Shown here piece by piece: positions 1 to 8,962 of a DNA stretch of 64,000 nt. The notes under the pieces are model-generated. The model saw nothing but the letters and a program-made list of their open reading frames with translations, did not search any database and was not told where the DNA came from. The first letter of the stretch is position 1. Every line of letters starts with the position of its first letter. The stretch comes from CAXBNB01 sp040222275 (lineage in GTDB: Bacteria > Bacteroidota > Bacteroidia > Cytophagales > Cyclobacteriaceae): assembly GCA_040222275.1 (NCBI GenBank), contig JAVKDJ010000072.1:62001-126000 (forward strand), read 5' to 3'. A program made the position numbers and the translations under genes.

Positions 1-2154
1 GCACCCATATACCTCGGCCACAGCGCGAAGTTCTGAGTTGGAACCGAAAATCAGATCTACCCTTGTGCCTGTCCATTTTAGTTCACCGGTTGCACGGTCG
101 CGCCCTTCAAACACATCTTGCGAATCTGAGGTTGCTTTCCAGGTAATGCCCAGATCGAGCAGGTTGGCAAAGAAATCGTTGGTAAGCGTTTCAGGACGAT
201 CGGTGAAAATACCATGCTGCGATTGATCGAAGTTGGTATTGAGTACCCTCATGCCACCTATCAGGGCGGTCATTTCTGGGGCTGTCAGGGTCATGAGTTG
301 CGCCCGGTCCACCAGGATTTCTTCTGCCGAAGAGGTTCTTCGGGCGTTCAGGTAATTGCGAAACCCATCAGCAGCGGGTTCCAGCACTGAGAACGATTCC
401 ACATCGGTCTGTTGCTGGGTAGCATCGGCCCGGCCTGGGGTGAATGGTACAGTCACTTCATGACCAGCACTTTTTGCCGCCTTTTCCACTCCTGCACATC
501 CGCCCAGCACGATCAGGTCTGCCAAGGAAACTTTTTTACCCCCGGATTGTTCGCTGTTGAATGCTTGTTGAATACCTTCTAGCTTTTCCAACACGCCGGC
601 CAGTTGGGAGGGGTTGTTCACTTCCCAATACTTCTGTGGGGCCAACCGGATGCGTGCACCATTGGCACCTCCCCGTTTGTCTGATCCACGAAACGTGGAA
701 GAGGATGCCCAGGCAGTAGAAACCAGTTGGGAAACGGTAAGCCCTGATTCCAGTATTTTACCCTTCAGGGCAGTCACATCCGCATCGTTGATCAACTCAT
801 GATCAACGGCTGGAATCGGATCTTGCCAGATGAGTTGCTCAGCAGGTACCTCAGGGCCAAGGTAGCGTGCCAGCGGCCCCATGTCGCGGTGAGTCAGTTT
901 ATACCAAGCCCTGGCGAAAGCGTCTGCAAACTCATCGGGATTTTCGTAAAAATGCCTTGAAATTTTTTCGTAAGCCGGATCAGTTCTCAGGGCAAGGTCA
1001 GTCGTGAGCATAAACGGTGCATGGCTCTTGGATGGGTCATGGGCATCTGGCACAGTGCCAGCCCCGCCATTGTTTTTTGGCTTCCACTGGTTGGCACCAG
1101 CTGGGCTTTTGGTCAGTTCCCACTCATATCCGAACAGGTTCTCGAAAAAGTTGTTGCTCCATTGGGTAGGGGTAGTAGTCCACGCTCCTTCCAGGCCACT
1201 GGTAATGGTGTCTCCCGCATTGCCACTGCCATAGGTGTTTTTCCATCCCAGGTTTTGCTCTTCAATGCTTGCTCCGGCTGGTTCAGGTCCTACAAATTGG
1301 TCTGCATCGGCAGCACCATGCGTTTTGCCAAACGTGTGTCCACCAGCGATAAGTGCCACGGTTTCCTCATCGTTCATGGCCATACGCCCAAAGGTTTCGC
1401 GGATGTCACGGGCAGCTGCAAGCGGGTCTGGGTTTCCGTTTGGCCCTTGTGGGTTAACATAGATCAGTCCCATTTGTACTGCGCCAAGTGGGTTTTCCAG
1501 TTCACGATCGCCGGTATAGCGCTTGTCCCCCAGCCATTCAGTTTCAGCCCCCCAATAGATATCCTGTTCGGGCTCCCAGACATCTTCGCGCCCACCAGCG
1601 AATCCAAAGGTTTTGAACCCCATAGACTCAAGGGCGCAGTTACCGGCCAGGATCATCAGGTCTGCCCAGGAAATTTTCTTGCCATATTTTTGTTTTACCG
1701 GCCACAAAAGCAACCTGGCCTTATCGAGGTTGGCATTGTCGGGCCAGCTGTTGAGCGGGGCAAAACGCTGGGTACCCGATCCCCCGCCTCCACGGCCATC
1801 GGAAATCCGGTAAGTACCTGCACTGTGCCATGCCATCCGAATGAAGAGAGGCCCGTAGTGACCATAGTCGGCTGGCCACCAGTCTTGTGATTGGGTCATC
1901 AGATCGAAAAGGTCTTTCTTCACAGCATTCAGGTCGAGTTTGTTGAACTCTTCAGCGTAATTGAAGTCATTGCCCATTGGATCGGACAGGGAAGAATTTT
2001 GACGTAGGATGTTTAGTTTCAACTGGTTGGGCCACCAGTCACGGTTGGATGTGCCACCTCCAGCACCATGCTTCAGCGCCCCTCCCATAAACGGGCACTT
2101 GCTTTCACCATTGCTTTTGTGTGTTGACGTACTTGAATGTGTGTTGCTTTCCAT
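1..2154 (-). CDS. katG: catalase-peroxidase KatG (3' end cut by window edge)
   Basis: Bifunctional haem enzyme that removes hydrogen peroxide by catalase and peroxidase chemistry. The reverse strand reads open from an ATG at 2154 through position 1, giving 718 codons; the family is usually about 730-760 residues, so only some 30-40 residues are missing. Visible signatures: the distal haem pocket RMAWHSAG (Arg106, Trp109, His110), the loop with LIYVNPQGP and ETFGRMAM that supplies the Tyr and Met of the Met-Tyr-Trp adduct, and the proximal haem stretch IAGGHTFGKTHGA. The C-terminal duplicated domain is present up to ELRAVAEVY. No signal peptide is seen, so it is probably cytoplasmic. It is transcribed alone; the region 2155-2401 in front of it is very AT-rich and holds a PerR-like box. 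Family identity is certain from the motifs; regulation is inferred. Confidence 0.97.
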   Translation of the reverse strand, partial: MESNTHSSTSTHKSNGESKCPFMGGALKHGAGGGTSNRDWWPNQLKLNILRQNSSLSDPMGNDFNYAEEFNKLDLNAVKKDLFDLMTQSQDWWPADYGHYGPLFIRMAWHSAGTYRISDGRGGGGSGTQRFAPLNSWPDNANLDKARLLLWPVKQKYGKKISWADLMILAGNCALESMGFKTFGFAGGREDVWEPEQDIYWGAETEWLGDKRYTGDRELENPLGAVQMGLIYVNPQGPNGNPDPLAAARDIRETFGRMAMNDEETVALIAGGHTFGKTHGAADADQFVGPEPAGASIEEQNLGWKNTYGSGNAGDTITSGLEGAWTTTPTQWSNNFFENLFGYEWELTKSPAGANQWKPKNNGGAGTVPDAHDPSKSHAPFMLTTDLALRTDPAYEKISRHFYENPDEFADAFARAWYKLTHRDMGPLARYLGPEVPAEQLIWQDPIPAVDHELINDADVTALKGKILESGLTVSQLVSTAWASSSTFRGSDKRGGANGARIRLAPQKYWEVNNPSQLAGVLEKLEGIQQAFNSEQSGGKKVSLADLIVLGGCAGVEKAAKSAGHEVTVPFTPGRADATQQQTDVESFSVLEPAADGFRNYLNARRTSSAEEILVDRAQLMTLTAPEMTALIGGMRVLNTNFDQSQHGIFTDRPETLTNDFFANLLDLGITWKATSDSQDVFEGRDRATGELKWTGTRVDLIFGSNSELRAVAEVYGC

Positions 2155-2213
2155 TTCTTTTAGATTATAATTTTAGCTATAGATTATGTGGGCAAATTTG
2201 CCATAAGATTAAT

Positions 2214-2228
2214 TTATAATTATTATAT
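2214..2228. promoter_or_regulatory. PerR-like operator upstream of katG
   Basis: The 15 bases match the Bacillus PerR box TTATAATnATTATAA at every specified base except the last. It lies about 60-75 bp upstream of the katG start, a sensible operator position, and katG-type genes are classic peroxide-stress targets. A 12-bp perfect palindrome (GGCAAATTTGCC) lies between it and the gene, within 2191-2203. The region is extremely AT-rich, so a chance match is possible. Confidence 0.35.
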
Positions 2229-2401
2229 ACCTATAATATAAGCTTATGTGATTTATGAATCACGATAGGCTTCAATTTAAAGAATTATAACTCAATTTAA
2301 AAGGCTTTTGAGGGTAGTATGTTTGGTAGCAGGGATTGTTTCTTACCATATCTTTTGTAAGGGAAAAATAGAAGCTGTTTTGCTAACACGTCTCTTCCTG
2401 G

Positions 2402-3229
2402 TCACACCTTATTTTTATACCTCTTTGGACTTGTTCCGGTATGTTTTCTAAATTGTTTGTTGAAGTTGGCTATACTCTCATAGCCGGATTCAAAGGCAAT
2501 TTCCGACACGTTTTTGTCGGTAGTGGAAAGCAACTTGCAGGCATGGCCAATGCGGTATTCATTCAGGTAGGTAATGAAAGTCCGCCGGGTAATTTTTTTA
2601 AAGTACCGGCAAAAGGCGATCTCGGTAAGGTTTAGAAGAGCCGCCACCTCCTTCAGCGCAATTGGCCCTTTAAATTTATTGAATACATGTTCATAAACTA
2701 TATTGATCCGTTCGTACTCTTTCAGGTTGACTTTTGGGAGGGAGCCCGGGCTGGTAAGCAATTCCACACCTGATGTTTTGGCAAGGTCATTTAAAATTGA
2801 AAGCAGGTTGATCAACTTCTCAAACCCGTTGAGTTCAAATAAGAGGTGAAATTTTTCATAGTGATGTTTACCCAATTCATTTTGAAACTTTAATCCATAT
2901 TTGGCCTTTTCGAGCAACAGAAGGATGGGTTTGGTCTCCGGGATGCTTCCGATCGTACTGTCAAGCACCTCCCGGTTCAGCTGGATGACGTACGCTTTGT
3001 TTTCTTCGTTGTTGTCGCTGGTAAAGCAATGGGGCAAATTCGGCCCCAACATAAAAAAGCTGTATGGCTGGTAGGACGTGGTTTTATTGCCAATGATGCC
3101 TTTTCCTTTTCCTTTTCGAAACAAGATCAATTCATATTCCGGATGAAAATGAAACAATGGATTGAAGGTATCCTTCATTAGAAAAGATGCATTGCTACCT
3201 ATTTCAACTTTCTGATATAAAGGCTCCAT
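2402..3229 (-). CDS. AraC-family transcriptional regulator
   Basis: A 275-residue regulator with the usual two-part layout: an N-terminal cupin-like sensing domain (about residues 1-150, with the HFHPEYELIL signature) and a C-terminal double helix-turn-helix (about 175-275). The second HTH carries the typical SEIAFESGYESIANFNKQFRK pattern, ending in GTSPKRYK. The ligand cannot be told. It is divergent from the FAD/Fe-S dehydrogenase that starts at 3406, and the shared intergenic region holds a perfect 15-bp palindrome, so control of that dehydrogenase is a reasonable inference. It could instead act on katG, which follows on the same strand, or on distant genes. No signal peptide; cytoplasmic. 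Confidence 0.93.
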   Translation of the reverse strand: MEPLYQKVEIGSNASFLMKDTFNPLFHFHPEYELILFRKGKGKGIIGNKTTSYQPYSFFMLGPNLPHCFTSDNNEENKAYVIQLNREVLDSTIGSIPETKPILLLLEKAKYGLKFQNELGKHHYEKFHLLFELNGFEKLINLLSILNDLAKTSGVELLTSPGSLPKVNLKEYERINIVYEHVFNKFKGPIALKEVAALLNLTEIAFCRYFKKITRRTFITYLNEYRIGHACKLLSTTDKNVSEIAFESGYESIANFNKQFRKHTGTSPKRYKNKV

Positions 3230-3278
3230 TGTGTATTATATAAACATAATCTGAATGGTAAATTAATGATAATAGTTT

Positions 3279-3293
3279 ATATAGTAACTATAT
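3279..3293. promoter_or_regulatory. 15-bp palindrome between araC-type gene and dehydrogenase
   Basis: ATATAGT-A-ACTATAT is a perfect 7+1+7 palindrome sitting about 50 bp upstream of the AraC start and about 110 bp upstream of the dehydrogenase start. Its place in a divergent promoter region suggests an operator; AraC proteins more often use direct repeats, so the binding protein is uncertain. Confidence 0.35.
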
Positions 3294-3405
3294 CCAAGAA
3301 AATTGGAGTAGCTATAAAGAAATCAAATCGGTTATTTTGGTTTGTAACCGGCCTTTGGAAGATATGTTCCTGATTAGGGCCAAAGAAAACTATACGTTCA
3401 ATACT

Positions 3406-6297
3406 ATGTCAGATTTTTTTGATGAGCTGAAAACCGAGGTACAGGGTGAGGTACTACGGGATGATTATACCCTGGGCATGTACGCCACGGATGCCAGTAT
3501 TTACCAGATCAGGCCAAAGGCGGTGGTCTTCCCAAAGGATGAGCAGGATGTGAAGGCAGCTGTGTCCATCGCCAACAAAAACGGTATTACCATCCTGCCG
3601 CGTGGAGCGGGCACCAGTCTGGCAGGGCAAACGGTAGGCTCGTCCATCATATTGGATTTTAGCAAATACATGAACCAGGTACTGGAGGTGAACGAGCAGG
3701 AAAGATGGGTACGGGTGCAACCAGGCATGGCCAGGGACGACCTGAATGCTGAGATGGCACCCTATGGACTTCACTTTGCACCAGATCCTGCAACCAGCAG
3801 CAGGGCCAATGTAGGTGGTATGGTGGGCAACAATTCATCCGGTACCAAGAGTATTATTTATGGAAAAACAGTGGACCATGTGCTGGAAGTGAAATCACTA
3901 CTGGCCGATGGTACTGTCATGCAACTAAGTGAGAAGTCGCAGGATGAGATAGAGACCATCATAGCCTCCGGAGGTAGGGAAGGGGAAATATACGTTGGTT
4001 TCCGTGAGGCCATAAACGCCAACAGGGATGAGATAAAGAAACGCTATCCCAAAGTAATGCGCCGGGTAGGGGGCTATAATCTGGACGAATTTGTAGATAC
4101 TGACAAATGGAACCTGAGCAAAATTGTGTGCGGGAGTGAAGGCACATTGGCCACTTTCCTGGAACTTAAATTAAACCTGGAACCGCTACCGAAATTTAAG
4201 TCGGTTTGCGTAGTACACTATGCCAAATTACTGGAAGCTATAAGTGGCGTGGAAACCATGCTGCAGTTTAAACCTTCTGCGGTAGAAATACTGGACAAGG
4301 TGGTGATTGGCCTGAGCCGGGAAAACTTGATGACCAAGAGGCACTGCCATTTTATAGAGGGCAACCCGGAGGCCATTTTGATAGTCGAGTTTTATGGAGA
4401 TACGGAGGAAGAGGTAATAGAGCGGGCCAATGCCATGATCGCTGATCAGAAATCCAAAAATTTTGGGTATGCCTATCCCTTGTTTCCCGATGGCCCGGAA
4501 TATGAAGATGTGTGGGTGGTAAGGAAAAAAGGGTTGGGGTTGATGCTTGGCCTGAAAGGAGATAAAAAACCACTACCCTTTATAGAAGATGCCGGTATTC
4601 CTTCAGAACACCTTCCCGAATACATTGACAGGGTATTGAAGGTTTGTGAAAAGCATGGGACGGAGGTGGCCATGTACGCCCATGCCAGTGTTGGGGTGAT
4701 ACATGTGAGGCCGATACTGGACTTGAGGCAGGCAGAGGATATAGAGCGCTTGAAGAACATCACCGAAGAAACCTTCGAGCTGGTGATGGAGTACGGAGGC
4801 TCCTGGAGTGGTGAGCATGGTGACGGCCTGGTGCGCAGCGCTTACAACCAGCGCTTCTTTGGCGACCAGGTATATAATGCGCTGATGGATGTAAAAAAAT
4901 TATTTGACCCGGCAAACCTTATGAACCCGGGCAAAATCCTGGAGGCACAGACCATCGAGCACAATTTGCGGTATGGGGTGGAATATAAAGACAAGGAAGT
5001 TGAAAGTGTGTTTAAATACAAGGCAGAAGAAGGCTTTAAAGAATCAGTGCACATGTGTACCGGTGTGGGGGAATGTAGGAAAATGCTGGGAGGCACAATG
5101 TGTCCCAGCTTCAAGGCCACCAGGGAGGAGGAGCACTCTACTCGTGGGCGGGCCAATGCCCTAAGGTTGGCCATGTCTAACCAATTGGGGGAAAACGGCC
5201 TGACCAGTGAAAGGCTTCATGAAGTGATGGATTTGTGCCTTTCCTGCAAGGCCTGTAAGTCGGAGTGCCCGAGCAATGTGGATATGGCCAAAATGAAAAG
5301 TGACACCCTGCAGATGTATTACGATGAGCATGGCACCACTTTGAGGGATCGGCTGATTCGGGATTCTTCACAGGCTGCCAAGAGCATTTCGGGTTGGAAA
5401 GCCGGCATAGTAAATACCGTTCAAAAAAGTGGTTTGTTCAGGTCTGCATTGGAAAGCCTGGCCAAATTTGACAGCAGGAGGACTCTTCCAGAGTTTGCTT
5501 CAGAACCTTTTTACCGATGGTTTGAAAAGAATGTGAAAACAACCGGGAATGGCAGAAAACAGGTGGTGCTATTTGCGGATACCTATATCAACTTTCATGA
5601 ACCTGAAGTGGGGGTTTCAGCCTATGAGCTGCTAACATCTTGTGGTTATGAGGTGATTTTGGCCAATGTGGGTTGCTGCCAGCGCCCTAAAATTTCCCAT
5701 GGATTTTTAAGGGAAGCCAAGGAAGAAGGGACAAAAACAGCTCTGGGTCTCAAACCGTACCTGGATGCAGGCCTGAAAGTAGTGGTATGCGAGCCAAGTT
5801 GTGCTTCTGCCCTCAACGACGACCTGCCCGACCTGATAGACGATCAGCAGCTGGCCGACCAGCTGAAAAATGGGGTGATGATGATCGATGTTTTTCTGGC
5901 CGAAGAAAAGGATGCTGGTCATCTGGAGGTGGAATTTGAATCGACTGCAGGGGATGTCGCCATTCATGGGCATTGTCATCAGAAGGCCCTGTACGGTACC
6001 GGGGCTATGAAAGCCATCTACGATGGTGCGGGCAATGAAGTGGAGGAAATTCCATCGGGGTGTTGTGGCATGGCGGGATCTTTCGGTTATGAAAAAGAAC
6101 ACTATGAGTTGTCAAAAAAAATAGGGGAATCGGTTCTTTTTCCGGCAGTAGAAAAGCTGAAAGATGATAAAACCATTGTTGCCTGTGGTTTTAGCTGCCG
6201 CCACCAGATTGAGCATTTTACGGGGGTCGTTCCGAAGCATTGGGTGCAAACTGTGAGGGTGAAAAGAAGGGATGTAGAACCTGAGGAATCGAAGTGA
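3406..6297 (+). CDS. FAD and Fe-S D-2-hydroxyacid dehydrogenase (D-lactate / D-2-hydroxyglutarate type)
   Basis: Large fused oxidoreductase of the YdiJ/GlcD-GlcF kind that oxidises a D-2-hydroxyacid and passes electrons through flavin and iron-sulfur centres. Order of domains: PCMH-type FAD-binding domain (about residues 30-260, with PRGAGTSLAGQTVG and the VGGMVGNNSSGTKS loop), FAD-oxidase C-terminal domain (about 260-540, ending near SWSGEHGDGLVRS), a two-cluster ferredoxin-like part (CTGVGECRK..GTMCPS and CLSCKACKSECP) and two CCG-type cysteine-rich modules (VGCCQRP, SGCCGMAGSFGYEKEH). The open frame extends upstream to a TTG at 3337, but the ATG at 3406 (MSDFFDELKTE) starts where the family usually starts; an ATG at 3364 is another option. 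The substrate (lactate, 2-hydroxyglutarate or glycolate) cannot be fixed from sequence alone. Transcribed divergently from the AraC gene. Confidence 0.9.
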   Translation: MSDFFDELKTEVQGEVLRDDYTLGMYATDASIYQIRPKAVVFPKDEQDVKAAVSIANKNGITILPRGAGTSLAGQTVGSSIILDFSKYMNQVLEVNEQERWVRVQPGMARDDLNAEMAPYGLHFAPDPATSSRANVGGMVGNNSSGTKSIIYGKTVDHVLEVKSLLADGTVMQLSEKSQDEIETIIASGGREGEIYVGFREAINANRDEIKKRYPKVMRRVGGYNLDEFVDTDKWNLSKIVCGSEGTLATFLELKLNLEPLPKFKSVCVVHYAKLLEAISGVETMLQFKPSAVEILDKVVIGLSRENLMTKRHCHFIEGNPEAILIVEFYGDTEEEVIERANAMIADQKSKNFGYAYPLFPDGPEYEDVWVVRKKGLGLMLGLKGDKKPLPFIEDAGIPSEHLPEYIDRVLKVCEKHGTEVAMYAHASVGVIHVRPILDLRQAEDIERLKNITEETFELVMEYGGSWSGEHGDGLVRSAYNQRFFGDQVYNALMDVKKLFDPANLMNPGKILEAQTIEHNLRYGVEYKDKEVESVFKYKAEEGFKESVHMCTGVGECRKMLGGTMCPSFKATREEEHSTRGRANALRLAMSNQLGENGLTSERLHEVMDLCLSCKACKSECPSNVDMAKMKSDTLQMYYDEHGTTLRDRLIRDSSQAAKSISGWKAGIVNTVQKSGLFRSALESLAKFDSRRTLPEFASEPFYRWFEKNVKTTGNGRKQVVLFADTYINFHEPEVGVSAYELLTSCGYEVILANVGCCQRPKISHGFLREAKEEGTKTALGLKPYLDAGLKVVVCEPSCASALNDDLPDLIDDQQLADQLKNGVMMIDVFLAEEKDAGHLEVEFESTAGDVAIHGHCHQKALYGTGAMKAIYDGAGNEVEEIPSGCCGMAGSFGYEKEHYELSKKIGESVLFPAVEKLKDDKTIVACGFSCRHQIEHFTGVVPKHWVQTVRVKRRDVEPEESK

Positions 6298-6438
6298 CCA
6301 TAAACGAGAGCCATTAACTTATAAGGACGGACGTAAACTGTGACTTTGGAACAGAGTTAAATATAGGACCTCCAAACCATTTTAAATTAACTTAGTGCCC
6401 TACCGATATATGAAGTACCATAAATTAATCACCAAAAA

Positions 6439-6873
6439 ATGAAGATATACCTGTCGGGCGAAATCCACTCCAGCTGGAGGGAGGATATAATGAAAGGAGC
6501 AAAGGCCCTTCAACTCCCGGTTACTTTCCTTGTTCCCAATACAGATCATCAAAGTAGCGATGATGTGGGAGAGGTGATTTTGGGGGCTGAGCCTTCCGGT
6601 TTCTGGAAAGACCACAAGTCTGCAAGGATCAATGCCGTAAAGATCAGGTTGGGCATTGAAAGTGCCGATGTGGTGGTAGTCAAGTTTGGAGAAAAATACC
6701 GCCAATGGAATGCTGCTTTCGATGCTGGCTATGCAGTAGCCAAATCTAAGCCATTGATTGTGATCCACCCCGAAGAGTTTAACCATGCCCTCAAAGAAAT
6801 AGATGCTGCCGCTGCTGCGGTTGCCCGTACCGAACAGCAGGTAGTTGAAATTTTGCAATACCTGTGCAAATAG
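6439..6873 (+). CDS. YtoQ-family protein (nucleoside 2-deoxyribosyltransferase-like fold)
   Basis: A 144-residue cytoplasmic protein beginning MKIYLSGEIHSSWRED, the hallmark of the YtoQ family, which is related by fold to nucleoside deoxyribosyltransferases. Conserved stretches GAEPSGFWKDHKSARIN, GIESADVVVVKFGEKYRQWNAAFDAGYA and a late HPEEFNHALKEIDAAAAAVART are present and the length is typical. The family's biochemical role is not established; nucleotide or nucleobase chemistry is inferred only from the fold. It stands just ahead of the lrgA-like gene (9 bp gap) and may be co-transcribed with it. Confidence 0.85.
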   Translation: MKIYLSGEIHSSWREDIMKGAKALQLPVTFLVPNTDHQSSDDVGEVILGAEPSGFWKDHKSARINAVKIRLGIESADVVVVKFGEKYRQWNAAFDAGYAVAKSKPLIVIHPEEFNHALKEIDAAAAAVARTEQQVVEILQYLCK

Positions 6874-6882
6874 CCTTTACAA

Positions 6883-7221
6883 TTGCTTAAATCTTTATTC
6901 TATATTTTTCTTTTCCTCATACTTGGAGAAGGGGTCAAGCACTTTTTTGACATTCCTATTGCCGGGAATGTAGTAGGCATGGTGTTGATTTTTTTTGCAC
7001 TCAAATTCAAAATAATTAAACTGGAGGATGTCAAGCCCGCTTCTGACAAACTGATCAAATATTTGGTGCTGTTTTTTGTGCCTTATGGTGTCGGGTTGAT
7101 GGTGTATGCCGATTTGTTGAGGCAGCACTGGCTGGTGCTGGTGGTAGCCTCTGTGGTCAGCACTGTGTTTACATTATACATTACTGGTTTTATACAGCAA
7201 AAGTGGGACAAGCATGAATAA
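6883..7221 (+). CDS. CidA/LrgA-family membrane protein
   Basis: A 112-residue, four-helix membrane protein of the holin-like CidA/LrgA family. With LrgB it affects murein hydrolase export and programmed lysis, or in some bacteria pyruvate/glycolate transport. A TTG start at 6883 gives a full first membrane segment (LKSLFYIFLFLILGEGV); the first ATG would remove it, so TTG is preferred. Visible family features are FDIPIAGNVVGMVLIFFAL, LVLFFVPYGVGLM and a last helix VLVVASVVSTVFTLYITG. The stop overlaps the start of the lrgB-like gene by 8 bp, the standard coupled arrangement. Confidence 0.88.
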   Translation: MLKSLFYIFLFLILGEGVKHFFDIPIAGNVVGMVLIFFALKFKIIKLEDVKPASDKLIKYLVLFFVPYGVGLMVYADLLRQHWLVLVVASVVSTVFTLYITGFIQQKWDKHE

Positions 7222-7906
7222 GTTTTTTGAACTGCCTATTTTTGGAGTGTTTATTACCCTGCTGGCTTTTTACATTGCTGGTACCGTCAAACAGAGGTAT
7301 AAATTTATTCTACTCAACCCTGTCCTGGTAGCTATCGCACTCATCATCACTTTTCTGGTGGCTTTCGATTTGGATTTTGAGGATTACAACCAAGGGGGAC
7401 AGTACCTGGGTTTTTTCCTGGGACCATCCGTGGTGGCACTCGGGGTGTTGTTTTATGAAAAATACAGGCAAATCCAGCACAACCTTGTACCCTTTCTGGC
7501 TGCCGTGTGCATAGGAGGGGTTTTTAGTATAGTGAATGTTGTGCTCATCTGTGTATTTATGAATGCCCCTGACATGATTATCAAATCGATTGCCCCAAAA
7601 TCCATTACCACACCTATGGCCGTGGAGGTCTCCGAAATAGTAGGGGGCGTGCCGTCCATCACGGCAGGAGTGGTCATTGCCGTGGGGATTTTTGGCAATG
7701 CGTTTGGTCCTGCCATCCTTAGGTTTTTAAACATTACCAGCCAGGCGGCTATAGGGGCTGCTCTGGGTACTGCCGCCCATGGCATTGGTACCGCCCGTGC
7801 CCTCGAAGACGGTGAGCTGACGGGTGCATACAGCGGGTTGGCACTATGTGTCAATGGGGTGCTTACTTCGATCATTACCCCACTGGCGATTAGGTACCTG
7901 ATGTAA
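7214..7906 (+). CDS. LrgB/CidB-family membrane protein
   Basis: A 230-residue polytopic membrane protein of the LrgB family, partner of the preceding LrgA-like protein. The family core is clear: APKSITTPMAVEVSEIVGGVPSITAGVVIAVGIFG, then GNAFGPAILRF, then AAIGAALGTAAHGIGTARALEDGELTGAYSGLAL. The KSITTPMA and AHGIGTARA segments are the most conserved of the family. Length is normal. Translation is probably coupled to lrgA through the 8-bp overlap. In other bacteria the pair is controlled by a LytTR system; none is seen here. A role in export of small carboxylates or in cell lysis is known for homologues but not shown here. Confidence 0.92.
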   Translation: MNKFFELPIFGVFITLLAFYIAGTVKQRYKFILLNPVLVAIALIITFLVAFDLDFEDYNQGGQYLGFFLGPSVVALGVLFYEKYRQIQHNLVPFLAAVCIGGVFSIVNVVLICVFMNAPDMIIKSIAPKSITTPMAVEVSEIVGGVPSITAGVVIAVGIFGNAFGPAILRFLNITSQAAIGAALGTAAHGIGTARALEDGELTGAYSGLALCVNGVLTSIITPLAIRYLM

Positions 7907-8064
7907 TGCCACCGACCGCTGCTGGCCTTCACGTCATCAACGCATACCACTATTAACCTTGATTAAAAAAGCACCTTTAACTCAAGGCGTGACCCCCAAT
8001 CAAGTTGAGGGCAGGCTATTCCAGAATTTTCTTTCCAAATTTTAAAAGGGAAAGAAAAATATCC

Positions 8065-8214
8065 CAGCCTGCGGCCGGCAGGAGGAATCTCTTTGGTGAA
8101 AGGTGAGAGTCCCGATAAATATTGATCTTTTTGAAAGTTAGATCAATATTTTCGAGAATGACGGTTATATATTAATCCAGTCATGTTATTAGTTCCTCCT
8201 GGGCCTGCTGGCTG
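8065..8214. repeat. MITE-like inverted-repeat element with inner hairpin
   Basis: In the 460-base gene-free stretch 7907-8369, imperfect inverted termini of about 22 bp (8065-8087 and 8193-8214, beginning CAGCC and ending GAGGAA) flank about 105 bp. In the middle is a perfect 12-bp hairpin (AAATATTGATCT at 8117-8128 against 8140-8151, 11-base loop). No open frame is inside. It could be a miniature inverted-repeat element or a structured RNA; the inner hairpin lacks a clear T-run. Nothing else is recognised in the gap. Confidence 0.5.
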
Positions 8215-8369
8215 CCTCCAACCACACTTTATTGGACATTTTTAAGAATACGCTGAACTTATCGATGGATATTTAAAATACCTGTATAAGATTTTGTATT
8301 TGAGTAATCACTTCCTTAATTTAGTATTATGTATAACTTAATACTTTTGTAATAAAGTAGCACCTTCGG

Positions 8370-8885
8370 ATGGACTCTGAAAAAAAGTATATATCCTGGT
8401 TATTTAAATCCTACTACAATGACCTGTTCAAATATGGGCTGAAAATTTGCCTGGATGAGGACATAGTCAAAGATTGTATTCAGGACATTTTTACCCGGAT
8501 ATGGAAAAATCAACAATCCTTTTCCGAAATCAATAATATCAAAGCCTATCTGTTCGAGGCATTGCGCAGGACAATATTTACTCATCTGAAAAAAGACAAA
8601 TCCAGAAATGAAAGGATGAACCGAACCCATTTGGATTTGGTAATGTCATTCGAAGAGCAGATTGTGGAGGACGAAACACTTCAAAAACGTTCGAAGGCCT
8701 TAAAAAAAGCGATGGAACGCCTTACTGCCAGGCAGAAGCAGGTGATCCGGCTGAAATACGAGGAAGGACTGGACAATGAAGAAATAATGATGGCCACCAA
8801 CCTTAGAAACAAATCCATCCGAAACATATCAAGCGAAGCTACTAAGAACCTTAGAAAACAACTCTCAGGACTGTTTTTCTTCTGA
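8370..8885 (+). CDS. ECF-type RNA polymerase sigma factor (locus 1)
   Basis: A 171-residue extracytoplasmic-function sigma factor. Region 2 is visible as YYNDLFKYGLKICLDEDIVKDCIQDIFTRIWKNQ (about residues 14-50) and region 4 as LTARQKQVIRLKYEEGLDNEEIMMATNLRNKSIRNI (about 117-155). It starts the order sigma factor, FecR, SusC, SusD, the usual arrangement in Bacteroidota for a glycan- or siderophore-triggered relay in which the TonB-dependent receptor signals through FecR and releases the sigma factor. It most likely drives the SusC/D operon downstream. Its region 4 is rather divergent, with an Asn-rich recognition helix. The GTAAGGGGA-N13-GTGTCC promoter pair of the second locus is not found here, so the two sigma factors probably read different promoters. 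Confidence 0.92.
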   Translation: MDSEKKYISWLFKSYYNDLFKYGLKICLDEDIVKDCIQDIFTRIWKNQQSFSEINNIKAYLFEALRRTIFTHLKKDKSRNERMNRTHLDLVMSFEEQIVEDETLQKRSKALKKAMERLTARQKQVIRLKYEEGLDNEEIMMATNLRNKSIRNISSEATKNLRKQLSGLFFF

Positions 8886-8962
8886 AAACGAATATCACCC
8901 GTCGATTTTTTTAGAGATGCCCTTCCAGACCGGAATTTATAGAAGATTTGGTTTTGGCCAGA

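Noticed and set aside
1021..1890. Long forward open frame (289 codons) in the first 2 kb
   Set aside because: It lies entirely opposite katG, whose reverse-strand reading shows all family motifs; the forward frame has no recognisable pattern and is a mirror effect of the codon use of katG.
2357..2394. GTAAGGGAA followed by CGTCTC as a further ECF promoter
   Set aside because: The spacing is 23-24 bases instead of 13 and it points toward the 3' end of the AraC gene, with no gene on that strand to serve.
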